The position numbers and the translations under genes are program-made. This document shows, piece by piece, positions 24,138 through 35,380 of a DNA stretch of 64,000 bases. This stretch comes from Orobanche coerulescens (lineage: Eukaryota > Streptophyta > Magnoliopsida > Lamiales > Orobanchaceae): NCBI GenBank assembly GCA_033398695.1, contig CM065817.1, positions 30,700,231 to 30,764,230 on the forward strand, given 5' to 3'. Within the stretch, counting starts at the first letter, position 1, and every line of letters starts with the position of its first letter. The notes beneath the pieces are model-generated. The model ran no database searches and had not been told where the DNA came from. It saw nothing but the letters and a program-made list of their open reading frames with translations.

Positions 24138-27073
24138 TGTAACACCCCCAATCCGCTCAGGGATATTACACGCCGTAGACCCTCTCCTCGAGGATCTACC
24201 AGGCTGATAACTAAAATCAAACATCTAAACCTCGCCTTTAAGGCTAAAATGACTCAGTAGACCGGCTTGGTCTTTCAATAATAACATACAACTCAATTCC
24301 AAACACATACCCACGCAGGGGTCAAAATACAATAAACTCCCGTACAACGGGGAAAAGATACTGCAGCGGAAAAGAAAATACAACTAGACCAAAACGACAT
24401 CAAAAGATCCTCGTGTGATTAGTATCGTTCATCTTTCATCATCCTTCGTGCCGACCCTGTGCTATGCTCCAAAACCTGAATGCAAAAATAGACATCCACC
24501 CCCCGAATACTCGGGGGTTAGCAAAACTCCACTGTTTTGCTAGTGCAAGTACAAGTGCAAAAATACGAGCCATAAAATACAAGTTCCAAGAACAATAATA
24601 ATCAGGAATCCTCAAAGATCCAAACGTAAAGAAAAGTACTTCCCGAGGCAAGAGTTTGGGTAAATATTTCCAAAACCGAAAGATCGCAAATAAGGGAAAC
24701 AATTTACAAAACAGTTTAAAATGCCATCGAGAGTTTTAATAGAAAACAATTTAGGATCATAAAATCCTTCTCTTTCCAAAAATCAATAGGGTCACAGCCC
24801 AAATGTTTTGTTTTCGCAAATAGGAAACCACCAACAATTTACAGGGTCAGAGCCCAACATCACGTGTCCTCAACGGACGTAAAATCAACGAAATATAATC
24901 ACGCACGCGCATCGCCTAGGACCGGGACGCTACCACCGACATCCCACCCGAGGCCTCGAAGGACCCTCCCAGTGGCTAGCGAAACAAATCACACACATCT
25001 CACGGTTGGATCAATCGCTTGTTGCATCTCGCCACATGATCACATGCCATGTGCCACCGTAGATTATCTCAGGCTCTCACGGTTGGATCAATCACTTGTT
25101 GCATCCTGACCACATGATCACGTGCCATGTGTCACCGTAGACCTTCAACCATATCCACACATTCACACAAATAACATATCATATCAAGGATATTCAAACA
25201 ATTCGCCCAGAGGCATCAAACACTTAGCAAAACACCACGTCAAACCACAACGCATCGAAATGAAATAATATACGTCCACACACAATACCAAGTGCAACAT
25301 GAACACCAAGCATATACATAGAATTCACATAGTTATTCACGAACCACACCAATCACAAAACACACACGGTTTTGAAAGAGGGCCTTTAACGAGGCTAACC
25401 AAATCTTTTGAAAACTCATTTCAAACAAACAAACAAATCAAGACGATCACCAATCATCATATCCACGAAACAAGAAAAGTATGGACAAGGTACTTGCCTC
25501 GAATAAGAACAACGCGGAGAATCGACCAAAGTAGGTTGACACGAACCGATTACGAACCCGCCGACTCCACCGATCGCCAACTCACGTCATAAACTACGAA
25601 GGACAATAATAACAATGAAATGAATTCCATAATACGACTCAAAGCCGTTGAATTCAAAGAACGAATGACGAAAGTTCAAGGATTTCCCCCAAAACGGCCA
25701 AGAACACGATTCGTTCCGTCAACTCACGAAAACGGAATTCCAAGTTGAAATATGGATATACAATCCATAGAATATGTTTAACAACATCATTTAACCATAA
25801 TCGATCCGTCGAAAATGGATGAAAAACCAGATCGGGGACAATTCACCCAAAAAGTCAATTCGAAGGAAATCAAGAATTATACTTCGATTCGACGAAGAAC
25901 AATGGATTAAATGATGTTAAACACAAGAATACTATCAAGATTAATCATACCCATCATGAATTAATCAACAACACGGAACGAATCGGACAAAAATGTAAAA
26001 ATCCCCAAATTCACGAAAATAGGGTTCTAAGGAAGATTACCTTGATTCGCTGGATCAAAGGATGATAACGGACGATTGATTGATGTTATGAACTCAAGGA
26101 CTTCATGGATTTGTTGTTAAACAACATGGCTTCATCACCCATGAATCGCCATCCGCGGACGGAGAAGGAAGGAAGTGAAAAAGCGAAATGAAATGTGTGC
26201 TCGACCACATTTATCTTTGGGCCGGACTAGCGCGCGCTAAGTGCCGAGCTAGCGTCTTATCGGCCCAGCGCGACCCGAGCTATACAGACTAGACGCTTTC
26301 GGCCAGTAGCGTCTGACGCTTTCAGCCATGGCGTGCGCTACTCGCCGGCGTATGCGTCTGCCGTCAGCGATAGCGTGCGCTACCCGCCGAGTATGACCGA
26401 TTCCAGAACCCCTGTGACTCCACTGTCCGGACCCGCTAGCGTGCGTTAGGCCATCCGATAGCGTGCGCTACACCTGCCGGTTAGCGCGCAGCCTTCCGGC
26501 CGTAGCGTGCGCTACGCCGGTTCCTGCCGCACCTGTCCGGCGGTGCCGCATCGTCCGGCGATCCGCAACCGTCGGCGATCCGCCAACCGCTGTGGCTCGA
26601 CGACAGCGCCGCAGGCGAACACGACGAAAAGTTCGCGGACGACATCAACGACCCGAAATGAAAACATAATACCATATTCAATCATACGCGACCAAGAAAC
26701 GGGTCGAGACAACAATTACAGATACGGATACCCGTAAGTTTCAAGAAATTACAAAATGGCCCAAAACGCCCGGAAATCACGATACGTGATCGAATAACCA
26801 AACTAAAGTTCACAACACATCTAACAAAGTTAAACGGACTTACGAAAAACTCGAAACAGCAGTTTCGAACGAGATTCGAAAGAATCGAACTCAAGTGCGG
26901 AAAAGTCGCTAAAAAGCACGGAACTCAACAAAACGACACCGAAACGAACTCGGATGACAAAAAGTGCAGAATTAATCATTCTCAGAATGACGAAACGGTC
27001 ATGAGCGAGTCGTCAAAATAGACTCCGACCAAAAAAAGAAATTTACCGAAAATCGAAAATTGCGGATATTACA
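24138..27073 (-). mobile_element. C right (5') LTR
   Basis: Full LTR of 2936 bp. It closely matches the left LTR except in the palindrome cassette (26226-26517), where the two copies differ by many small gaps. The TATA region reads GATAAAT here instead of TATAAAT. Confidence 0.9.
24476..25497 (-). other. Putative GC-AG intron in C 5' LTR
   Basis: Minus strand: donor CGAG|GCAAGTACC, motif ACTTGCACTAGC, branch-like GCTAACCCCC with hairpin CCCCCGAGTATTCGGGGG, acceptor TTTTTGCATTCAG|GTTTTGG; 1022 bp. In the left LTR the acceptor AG is changed to GG. Confidence 0.45.
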
Positions 27074-27103
27074 ATATTCCCTGAATAGCTTGGGGGTGTT
27101 ACA
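27074..27103 (+). mobile_element. B 3' LTR, distal end
   Basis: ATATT (target duplication of C) followed by the final bases of B's LTR, ending GGGGGTGTTACA at 27103. It matches 11490-11520. Confidence 0.85.
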
Positions 27104-28375
27104 AAGAGATGGCAGTAAAAGATGCTATTTTATCTCACTACCTCGGAAAGTGCTATTAATCTCAAGAATGATCCTCTAGTGGTCAGTATGACAAAAACTG
27201 ATCGTACGAAGCATTTTGCTTATGATTACTGGTGTAACGGCGACTTTATGTGCCGAAATACGATATTAAATGGGTTGATTGATTCTATGTACAACGTGTA
27301 AAGTCAAATCAAGACTTCCAAAGCGCTCTGGAATTCTTTGGAGAAAAAGTATAAAATCGATGATGCTGGAGCCAAGAAGTTCGTGATCGGATGCTACCTG
27401 GACTTTTAGATGATTGTGCACGAAATCAATGCCGAAGGAATGATTCTTCGGGAAGCGTTTGTTGTGGAAATGGTAATTGAGAAGTTGCCTCCTAGTTGGA
27501 AGGACTTCAAAAATTACTTGAAACACAAACGAAAGGAAATGAGCTTAGAGGACTTGGTTGTTCGACTCATAACTGAGGAAGACAATCGAAAGTCTGATTC
27601 TAAATTCAAGAGAGGCCCTATGGAGGCTAAAGTAAATTTGCTTGAACATGGGTCCTCTAGCAAAAAAAGAAAACTGAACCATGTTCAGGACAAAGGGAAA
27701 AACCCGTTTAAGACAAAGAGGTTCCCTAGAAATTGCCACAATTGTGGTAAACCAAACCATAATGAAAAGGACAGTCGCTTACCAATAAGTTCAACTGGTC
27801 AGCGAAACAAAGGCAACCTAGTTGTCAGTGTGGTTGAACATGGCGATGTTGACATGCCAGATCTGGAGCTGTCAGCTATGGTCGAGGAGCTGGACGAGGA
27901 GGTCTCAGCTATGGTGATTGAAACCAATATGATGGAGAATCACCGCACCTGGTATATTGATAGTGGGGCTACTCATCATGTTTATTCAGAAAAGGACATG
28001 TTCTCTTCCTATAATGTTACTGATGGTAGGAAATTGCATATGACAAACTCTGCTTCTTCTGTGATTGCAGGTATGGGGAACGTGGTCTTAAAGTTGACTT
28101 ATGGAAAGGAGTTACTGCTTAAGGATGTGTTGCATATCCCAGACGTCCGAAGGAATTTAGTTTCAGGCTCTTTACTAGTTAGTCATGGGCTTAGACTAGC
28201 TTTTGAGTCTGAAAAATTTATTATGAGCAAGTTTGGAATGTTCCTTGGTCGAGGTTATCTTGACATGGGATTATTCAAAATGAATGTGATGCCTGTAATC
28301 CGTGAAGGTAATAATAAAAGTAATAATAATAATGCTCCTTCTTTTGTTTACTTTCTCGAGTGTTCAGATTTATGG
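27104..28375 (+). pseudogene. gag-pol: Copia relic E1: gag and protease fragment
   Basis: Ty1/copia gag (UBN2-type) is readable from about 27200 with stops at about 27298 and 27408, then open from 27410. It includes [20 protein letters not shown], a zinc knuckle CHNCGKPNH whose final Cys is lost, protease [10 protein letters not shown], and the start of the pre-integrase domain (SDLWHL). The match stops at about 28375, where copia E's LTR begins. B interrupts its 5' side. RT, RNase H and most of the integrase are absent from the window. It resembles TNT1-like copia proteins. Confidence 0.82.
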
Positions 28376-28501
28376 CATTTACTTGTTTATGCTGAAACCT
28401 TAGATGTGTACGTGTAAATAAAGGCTTTTGACCCTCATAAGAAATACACACATTATTCTTCTTCTCTTTCATTTTCTCTTTTTTCTCTCAAGTTTATAAC
28501 A
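28376..28501 (+). mobile_element. E 5' LTR
   Basis: The segment ATAAAGGCTTTTGACCCTCA to TTATAACA (28501) matches the 3' LTR end at 62558-62639. The upstream part (TGTGTACGTGTAA) matches 34003-34019. The TATA box is changed to GTAAATAAAGGC. The left border is approximate. Confidence 0.65.
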
Positions 28502-28564
28502 CGTTACGATTATTCTATTAATTAATCTAATTATCATAAATCTGCGTCTCTCCAAGATTTACAC

Positions 28565-29540
28565 ATGGCCAATATCACCAAGCTTGAGTTTGTTGCACTT
28601 GATATATCAGGCAAGAACTATTTGTCATGGACTATTGACGCTGATATCCACTTGATCTCAAAGGGTCTGGGTGAGATAATAAAAGAAGGAAATAAAGAAT
28701 ACCAGCTGGATCGTGCCAAGACACTAATATTCCTTCATCATCATCTCCATGATGATTTAAAAGTTGAGTATCTCACCGTCAAAGATCCAAGTGAGTTATA
28801 GAAAAGTTTAAAGAAGAGATTTGACCATCAGAGGATTGTAGTCCTCCCTAGAACCCGACACGAATGGATACGTTTTTGCTTGCAAGATTTTAAAAGGCGA
28901 GTGCTTATAATTCGGAGTTGTTCAGAATCAGCTCTATATTGAAGCTTTATGGTGAAAAAATAACTGATGAAAATATTGCTTGAGAAAATATTCTCCACGT
29001 TGCAACAGCAATATCAAGAGCGTGGTTTCAAAAAATACTCTGAACTCATATCTTGTTTATTGGTTGTGCAAAACAATGAGTTGCTCATGCAAAACCACGA
29101 ATTACGACCTACTGGTTCCGCGGCATTGCCTGAAGCCAATGCTACACAATCATGGAAATGGGCATGGACGTGGCTGTGGATACAAGCGTGGACATGGATG
29201 CGGATATGGACGTGGACATGGTTTTGGACGTGGCACAACCCATAGCGAAATATCCAACAACAAAAGACACAAAGCATCCAATGATAGTAACCCATACAAA
29301 AAGCAAGATAAATGCCATAGATGTGGCATGACCAGGAACTGGTCACGTACATGTCGTACGACAAAACACCTCATGGAACTTTATCAGAAATCAATCAAGG
29401 GAAAAAATATTGAAACTAATGTCCTTGATTATGATGGTCCACTTAATATGACTCAGTTGGATGTCTCTGATTTCTTTGCTCATCTAAAAGGAGATATTAA
29501 TTACTTGATTGGGGGTGGTGTGTCAGACGACATTAATTAG
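28565..29540 (+). pseudogene. gag: Copia E gag
   Basis: Starts at ATG 28565, 63 bp after the LTR. The N-terminus LEFVALDISGKNYLSWTIDA is typical of one copia gag family. A stop at about 28799 and frame changes near 28900 and 29000 break it; it resumes with KYSELISCLLV and a Gly/Arg/His-rich stretch. The zinc knuckle reads CHRCGMTRNWSRTC, so the normal His is Asn. The final part runs to 29540. Confidence 0.82.
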
Positions 29541-29708
29541 TTTGAGAATTATTATTTTGTTATTTTCTTTGTTTGGGAATTTTTAAATATTTTATTTCAA
29601 TATGATGATTTGCTTTTGAACTGGTTATTTTTTTAATACATGGAATGGTTATTTCATTATAAATGAATTTACTTCTAAAATTTCGTTTAAATTATTACAG
29701 AAGTTATA

Positions 29709-31160
29709 ATGGATGCTTGTGATATTTGTCTAGTTGATAGTGCAACTACGCACACCATTTTCCAAGATAAGAAATACTTTCTCAAATTAACATTAGCAGA
29801 AGATAATGTTAATACCATATTAGGTGCATCAAACATCATTGAAGGCTCCGAAAGAGCATGTATTATTTTACCAAATAATACTAAATTAGTTATAGGTTAC
29901 GCACTTTACTCTAGTAAATCGAGAAGAAATTTACTATCTGCAATGGATACCACATCAACACAATACAAGAAGGTAATAATTAGTACCTTTGTATAAGTTC
30001 TTTTGTGTTTGGCCAGAAGCAAACAAAGAAAAATTTATCGACATTATCGTGTGGAATGTATTACACATTCGTAAAAGCAATTGAGGCAAATCATGTCATG
30101 AAATTGAAGTTCAATGACCCAAAGAGCTTTATGCTTTGGCATGAAAGATTTAGACATCCTAGAGCAACTATGATGCATCGAATACTCAATACTTCATATG
30201 GGCATAACATAAAGAACCAGAAAATTCTTTTAGCAAATGAAATCTCATGTGATGCTCGTGCACAAGGCAAGTTAATCACTAGACCTTCAAGTACGAAAGT
30301 TAGTATTGAATCTCTATCTTTCCTAGAAAGAATCTAAGGAGATATTTGTGGACCAATAGACCCACCATGTGGACCATTTCGATACTTTATGGTATTAATT
30401 GATACGTCTACTAGATGGTCCCATGTGAGCTTACTTTCAACTAGAAATGTGGCGTTTGTCTAGACTTCTTTTTCAAACATTAAAATTACAAGCTCAATTC
30501 CCTGATAATTCAATCAAGAAAATTTATCTTAACAATGCCGGTGAGTTTAGATCTCAAGCATTTGACGATTATTGCATGGAAATGGAACTGAGGTCGAACA
30601 TTCAGTTTTTCATGTTCATACACAAAATGGTCTAGCATAGTCGCTTATTAAACATCTTAAACTGATTGCAAGACCATTACTTATGAAATCAAAACTCCTA
30701 ACATCTGCTTGGGGTCATGCCATATTACCTGAAACAACATTAGTTCGTATTAGTCCCACATCTTATCACCAATATTCTCCCATGCAACTTATTTGTGGTC
30801 GAGAACCTGATGTTTCTCATTTATGAACTTTTGGTTGTGCTGTTCAAGTCCCAATTGCACCCCGGCAATGCACAAAAATAGGTCCCCAACGAAGACTTGG
30901 GATATACGTTGGGTTTGATTCACCTTCAATTATAAGGTATTTTGAACCTTTGACAGGTGATCTATTTAGTGCATGCTTTGTAGACTTTAATTTTGATGAA
31001 ATGATATACCCAATATTAGGTGGGACAAAACTACATCCATAAAAGCAAAAGGATATCTCTTGGAATGAAAAAATCTTATCACATTTTGACCCGTGGAATA
31101 GTCAATGTGAGCAAGAGGTTGAAAAGATCATTCACTTACAAACGTTGCAAATCAACTACC
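29709..31160 (+). pseudogene. pol: Copia E protease and integrase
   Basis: Protease begins at 29709 with LVDSATTHTIF (DSAT where DSGA/DSGT is usual). The pre-integrase zinc region (MLWHERFRHP, 30005-30337) follows, then integrase core pieces (GDICGPIDPPCGPFRYFMVL near 30340, PTSYHQYSPMQLICGREP near 30760). Next come FGCAVQVP and YVGFDSPSIIRYFEPLTGDLF, to about 31000. Stops at about 30336, 30460 and 30822 and several frame changes make it non-functional. The stretch 29541-29700 between gag and protease shows nothing else. Confidence 0.75.
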
Positions 31161-31356
31161 TGATGTTTTTGTTGCTACACGAAGAGTGACAAAATCCTAT
31201 ATACCTGCTGCAAATGCACCACCCAGAATCGATGTCCCTGAAGGACAAGTAATAGCAGAAAATGAATCCAAAGCACGTCAAAAGTATGGTCGACTAATTG
31301 GTTCAGAAGACTCAGTACCTATAAAAAGGAAGGTGCAAGATAAGAACTAAATATGA

Positions 31357-33714
31357 ATGATGATTGATCAATCAAATGAAAGTAATGTAGTTCCTGAAGT
31401 AATATTAGTGTCTGAAAATAATGATATCTCAATAAATTATTCATCTTCTAGTAAATTATTGGAGAGGGAAAATGTCATCATGGATGATATATTTGGTTTT
31501 AATATGGCTCGTGAAGTTTCAAATGAGGATACTGAACCGAAGTCTGTTGAAGACTGTCGAAATAGAGATGATTGGCCAAAATGGAAAGAAGCCATAGAGG
31601 CTGAATTAAATTCCTTGGTAAAATGAAAGATGTTTATGCATGTAGTTAAAACTCTAAAAAATGTTATCCCAGTAGGATACAAGTGGGTCTTTGTTAGAAA
31701 GAAAAATGAACATCATGAAGTTATGAGATACAAAGCAAGACTCGTAGCAGGAGGTTTCTCTCAAAGACCAGGAATTAATTATGAGGAAACATACTCTCCA
31801 GTAATGGACACGATTACTTTTAAATTTTTGATTAGTCTGTCTATGTCACATAGGCTCAATATGCGCCTCATGGATCTAGTAACTGCGTATCTATATGGTT
31901 CACTTGATAGTGACATATACATGAAAATCCCTGAAGGATTTAAATTACCAGCAACAATTAATTCATATCCCAAAAGCATGTCCTAAATTAAGATGCAAAG
32001 ATCGTTGTACGAGCTAAAACAATATGGATGAATGTGGTGCAATAAACTTAGTGAATATATGTTGAAAAAATGGTATAAAAATGGCGTTGTCTACCCTTAC
32101 ATTTTCATAAAGAAAACTGACAGTGAATTTGTAATTATAGTAGTTTATGTTGATAACTAAAACATAATTGGGACTCCTGAAGAGCTCAATGAAACTGCTA
32201 AATACTTGAAAAATAAATTTGAGATGAAAGATTTAGGAAAAACAAAGTTCTGTTTGGGATTTAAAATTGAACATGTCGATGGAGGACTATTTCTTCATCA
32301 ATCTTCTTATACTGAAAAGGTGTTAAAGCATTTTTACATGGATAAAGCACATCCGCTTATATCACCCATGGTCGTTAGAACACTTGATGTAACTAAGTAT
32401 CCATTTCGACCACTCGAGGATAGAAAAATGATACTTGGTCCTGAAGTATCATATCTGAGTATAATGGGTGCATTAACTTATCTTGCTAGTTGTACTTGAC
32501 TAGATACAGCTTTCTCTGTAAATCTCCTGGCAAGATATAGCTTTGCACCCACTATAATATATTGGAATGGTGTCAAACATATTTTACGTTATCTAAGAGG
32601 CACCATCGACCTTAGATTATATTATTCGGAAAATTCTGGATGTTCTCTGGTCGGATATGCAGATGCAGACTATCTTGCATACCCGCATAAGGGTAAATCA
32701 CAAACAGACTATGTATTCACACGTGGAGAAACTGATATATCTTGGAAAACTATAAAGCTAACCATAACAGCAACATCTTCAAATCATTTTGAAATAATTA
32801 TCCACGCACTACTAGAAAAAACACCTTTTAAATCGGTTAAAATAGGCCTTTTAAATCGGGCCTCGAACCGTTATAGATCCATCCGATGTAGAAAATTGAC
32901 GCATTTAACATCAGTTATTTAGCCAATGTAAAAAATGCTTTTAACATCGGTTATTTAACCAATTTAGTAAGCACATATAACCGACTTCGAATCTCACATT
33001 CCAGATCGGATATCCAGAAACCCGAGTTAGAATGTTAAGTTTCAATTTGTTGGATTTCAAGAGAGATACGAGGAGGTATTTTGCAATCTGAAGATGTTGG
33101 CACAAAAGAAAGATCTTGGTAAGAATGAAGATGTTATGGCAAATCGCGATTTGTAACTTAAAGATTTTTTTTTCTTTTGCTTTTGATAGATCGGATGCAA
33201 GAGATCTGATATAAAAAATCATTTTACTACGTCAGGTAAGAGCAAACCGATGTAACAAAATAAGATACTACATCGGGCGCATCACAACCGTTGTGGAAAA
33301 TACTTATATTACATCGACTGTGATGGTAACCGATGTAAAAAGTGAAAATCTGCTATTTTCTAATTCGGATCATAAACAACCGATGTAATAAGTGACAGTT
33401 TTATTACGAAAATGCCACCGCGTCACTTTCTACATCGGTTCCGACATAACCGATGTTAAAAATCTAATGTAAAATGGTAATTTTCTGCTAGTGACGAAGC
33501 AAGTCGAGAATGTATATGGTTGAAAAATCTGGCACATCACATTGAAGAGTCATTTGGATTAACTACGTCAAAAGGGAATCCAACTTTATTGTATGAAGAC
33601 AATCCGGCTTGCATTACACAAGTCAAGGAAGGCTATACCAAAAGTGATAGAACAAAGCATATTTCTCCCAAGCTTTTCTATACGCATGATCTGCAAAAGG
33701 ATAGCGAAAATTGA
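31357..33714 (+). pseudogene. pol: Copia E RT and RNase H, split by CACTA
   Basis: RT is readable from 31560 (WPKWKEAIEAELNSL), a stop at 31624, then YKWVFVRKKNEH and YKARLVAGGFSQRPGINYEET. The catalytic YVDD is YVDN (32148-32159) and is followed at once by a stop. The palm continues at 32206-32499. RNase H (GYADADYLA near 32655) runs to 32806, is interrupted by the CACTA element, and resumes at 33497 with ASRECIWLKNL and LLYEDNPACI to 33714. From 33715 to about 33950 only degraded C-terminal sequence remains. Confidence 0.8.
32807..33493. mobile_element. Non-autonomous CACTA element (687 bp, TSD ACG)
   Basis: Ends are CACTACTAGAAAAA (32807) and TTTTCTGCTAGTG (33493), the CACTA-superfamily terminal repeat. 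They are flanked by the 3-bp duplication ACG (32804-32806 and 33494-33496). Subterminal repeats ACATCGGTT/AACCGATGT occur about ten times in both orientations, as expected for transposase-binding sites. There is no coding capacity. Removing the element and one ACG restores the RNase H frame of copia E. Confidence 0.93.
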
Positions 33715-33949
33715 TGTTCAACATATTCCGCTCAAGTGATAATGTGGCGGACTTATTCACAAAGGCCTTGACGACATCAACATTCAGAAGACTTGTACAC
33801 AAGATCGGAATGCATCAACTCAAAGATCTTATGTAGTCGATTTCAGGGGAGTAGATGTACTCCTTTTCCTCCGATCGGGTTTTTTCCCACTCGGTTTTTC
33901 CGACAAGGTTTTAATGAGACAACATGTATTAATGGTCATTCAAGGGGAA

Positions 33950-34019
33950 GTATTGTGATTAATGTATTTATTAATTAATGATATTTATACCCCCGAAAAC
34001 CCTATATGTGTACCTATAA
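33950..34019 (+). mobile_element. E 3' LTR, proximal part, with PPT
   Basis: The purine tract CAAGGGGAAG precedes a segment beginning TGTGATTAATGTATT. The LTR is cut at 34019 within its TATA box by F. The other part is 62558-62639. Confidence 0.7.
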
Positions 34020-35380
34020 TGTAATACCCATCATTTTCATACTGTAATATTATTATTTATAATAATATTATAATACATTTGATTTCATTTAATTTCATTT
34101 AGAGGATCATGAACATTTATTTCGACGTATCACAAGTCCTAGTCCGAGTCATTTTGTCAGATATATTCAAGTAGTCATTATTTATTTTTATAATAATGTT
34201 ATTAATTATTCAAGTATAATACTAACACTATCGTTATTAATATTATCATTATTATTATTATTAATATTATTAATACCGTTTTTATTAAGTATTAATATTA
34301 TTATTATCTTTATTATTTTCAGATTTGTATTATCAACATTACTAATTAATTATTATTCTACATTTACTACTATTAGTATTATTATTATACTATTTATTCT
34401 TTAACCATGAGTTATAATTTAACCAAACTATAATTAAATTTAATTAACCACACTAGCCATAGTTAAGAATCCTCCTTTTCCCATCGATCGTTCCCTCTCA
34501 TCAGAATTCTCACTTTATCAAAACTCCTCAGTACTTATCCTAATACAATTCTACTTCAACCAAAACACTACAAACTTATATCTATAAATACACTAATAGA
34601 TAGAATCAAGTTTTTTTTTTTTTTACAATTCACATTCAGCATCAAAAAAAAAAAACAAAGAGTAAGAATACACAAAACAGAAGCATAACAAAAATATACA
34701 TCATCTCCAAATCGGCCGAAGCTACAAAAAGAATTGTTCCCAGAAGACAACGTTTCTGCCGCTCGTCGCAACTACAACTCTTAAATCTGCACTTCGGATT
34801 CCCAAGTTTTCTCTCCTACAAATATCCGGGGCTTCATCTCCTACGAGTAGTCTTCTCCTCCAACAAGAAGGTAATCAAATTTCTTCAAATTTCTTTCATC
34901 GCCATTTAACTGATGGATAATCACAAGTATATGTCGCTTCCATTTCTTTCCCCTAGTTTACCAAAAATCAACAAAAAGAGAAAATCAATAACACGTAATC
35001 GGCCCTCAGACCCGAATCAAACCAAAAGAAAAACAATAAAAAAGTTATATTTGTTCAATGACGAGGATTGAACGTCTTACCAAGAAACCCAACCTGGGAC
35101 GAACTCGAAACCAAACCCTCAACCAGCCGATTAACATCCCCATATCATAAGGCCCATATTCAGAATTCATAATCCAGCCATCCAAACCCGAAACCAGTTT
35201 CAAACCCGTTAAGAGAAACCCATATATCACCATCTACAACGAACATGAATCACCGGAAATCGACCCTCAATCGAATATACCGAAATCCTTACCTAGAGAA
35301 GGAAACTTGTCTTTCGGCCGAGTCTAGAACCACCGCCGCCTTTCCCTGCTAGCTGTTCCAGTCTGCACCAGTGTTGTCCA
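34020..35380 (+). mobile_element. F 5' LTR, proximal part
   Basis: Starts TGTAATACCCATC and matches 50928-52250. It is AT-rich, with (ATT)n-like tracts at 34180-34390 and a TATA box TATAAATAC near 34581. It has no CpG palindrome array, unlike the other chromovirus LTRs here. AAGAAG|GTAATC near 34870 could be a splice donor, with CCGCAG|GTTGAACC near 43718 as acceptor. Confidence 0.85.

Larger units (their letters stand above)
18442..27073 (-). mobile_element. Element C: LARD-like non-autonomous LTR element
   Basis: Two long LTRs (18442-21361, 2920 bp; 24138-27073, 2936 bp) flank a 2776-bp interior with no recognisable gag or pol. The structural signals remain: minus-strand PBS beside the right LTR, and purine tract plus 3' hairpin beside the left LTR. 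Such large retrotransposon derivatives depend on proteins from related elements. The insertion splits B's 3' LTR, with imperfect 5-bp flanks ATAAT/ATATT. Confidence 0.88.
8919..27103 (+). mobile_element. Element B, Tekay-type chromovirus, composite
   Basis: Plus-strand element split by three insertions. The 5' LTR remains only as 8919-8954 and 10973-11520 (A replaces its left part; K lies inside). The interior is 11521-16455. The 3' LTR is 16456-18441 plus about 27079-27103, split by C. B abuts a copia gag relic at 27104, so AAGAG (27104-27108) would be its right target-site copy. Its left end is outside the window. Confidence 0.85.
28370..34019 (+). mobile_element. Copia element E, decayed (continues at 62558)
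   Basis: Plus-strand Ty1/copia element: short 5' LTR, gag, protease, integrase, RT, RNase H, then the 3' LTR split by F after CTATAA (34019) and finished at 62558-62639. Numerous stops and frame changes occur throughout. A CACTA element lies in its RNase H region. The exact left end is unclear because the 5' LTR start is weakly conserved. Confidence 0.82.
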
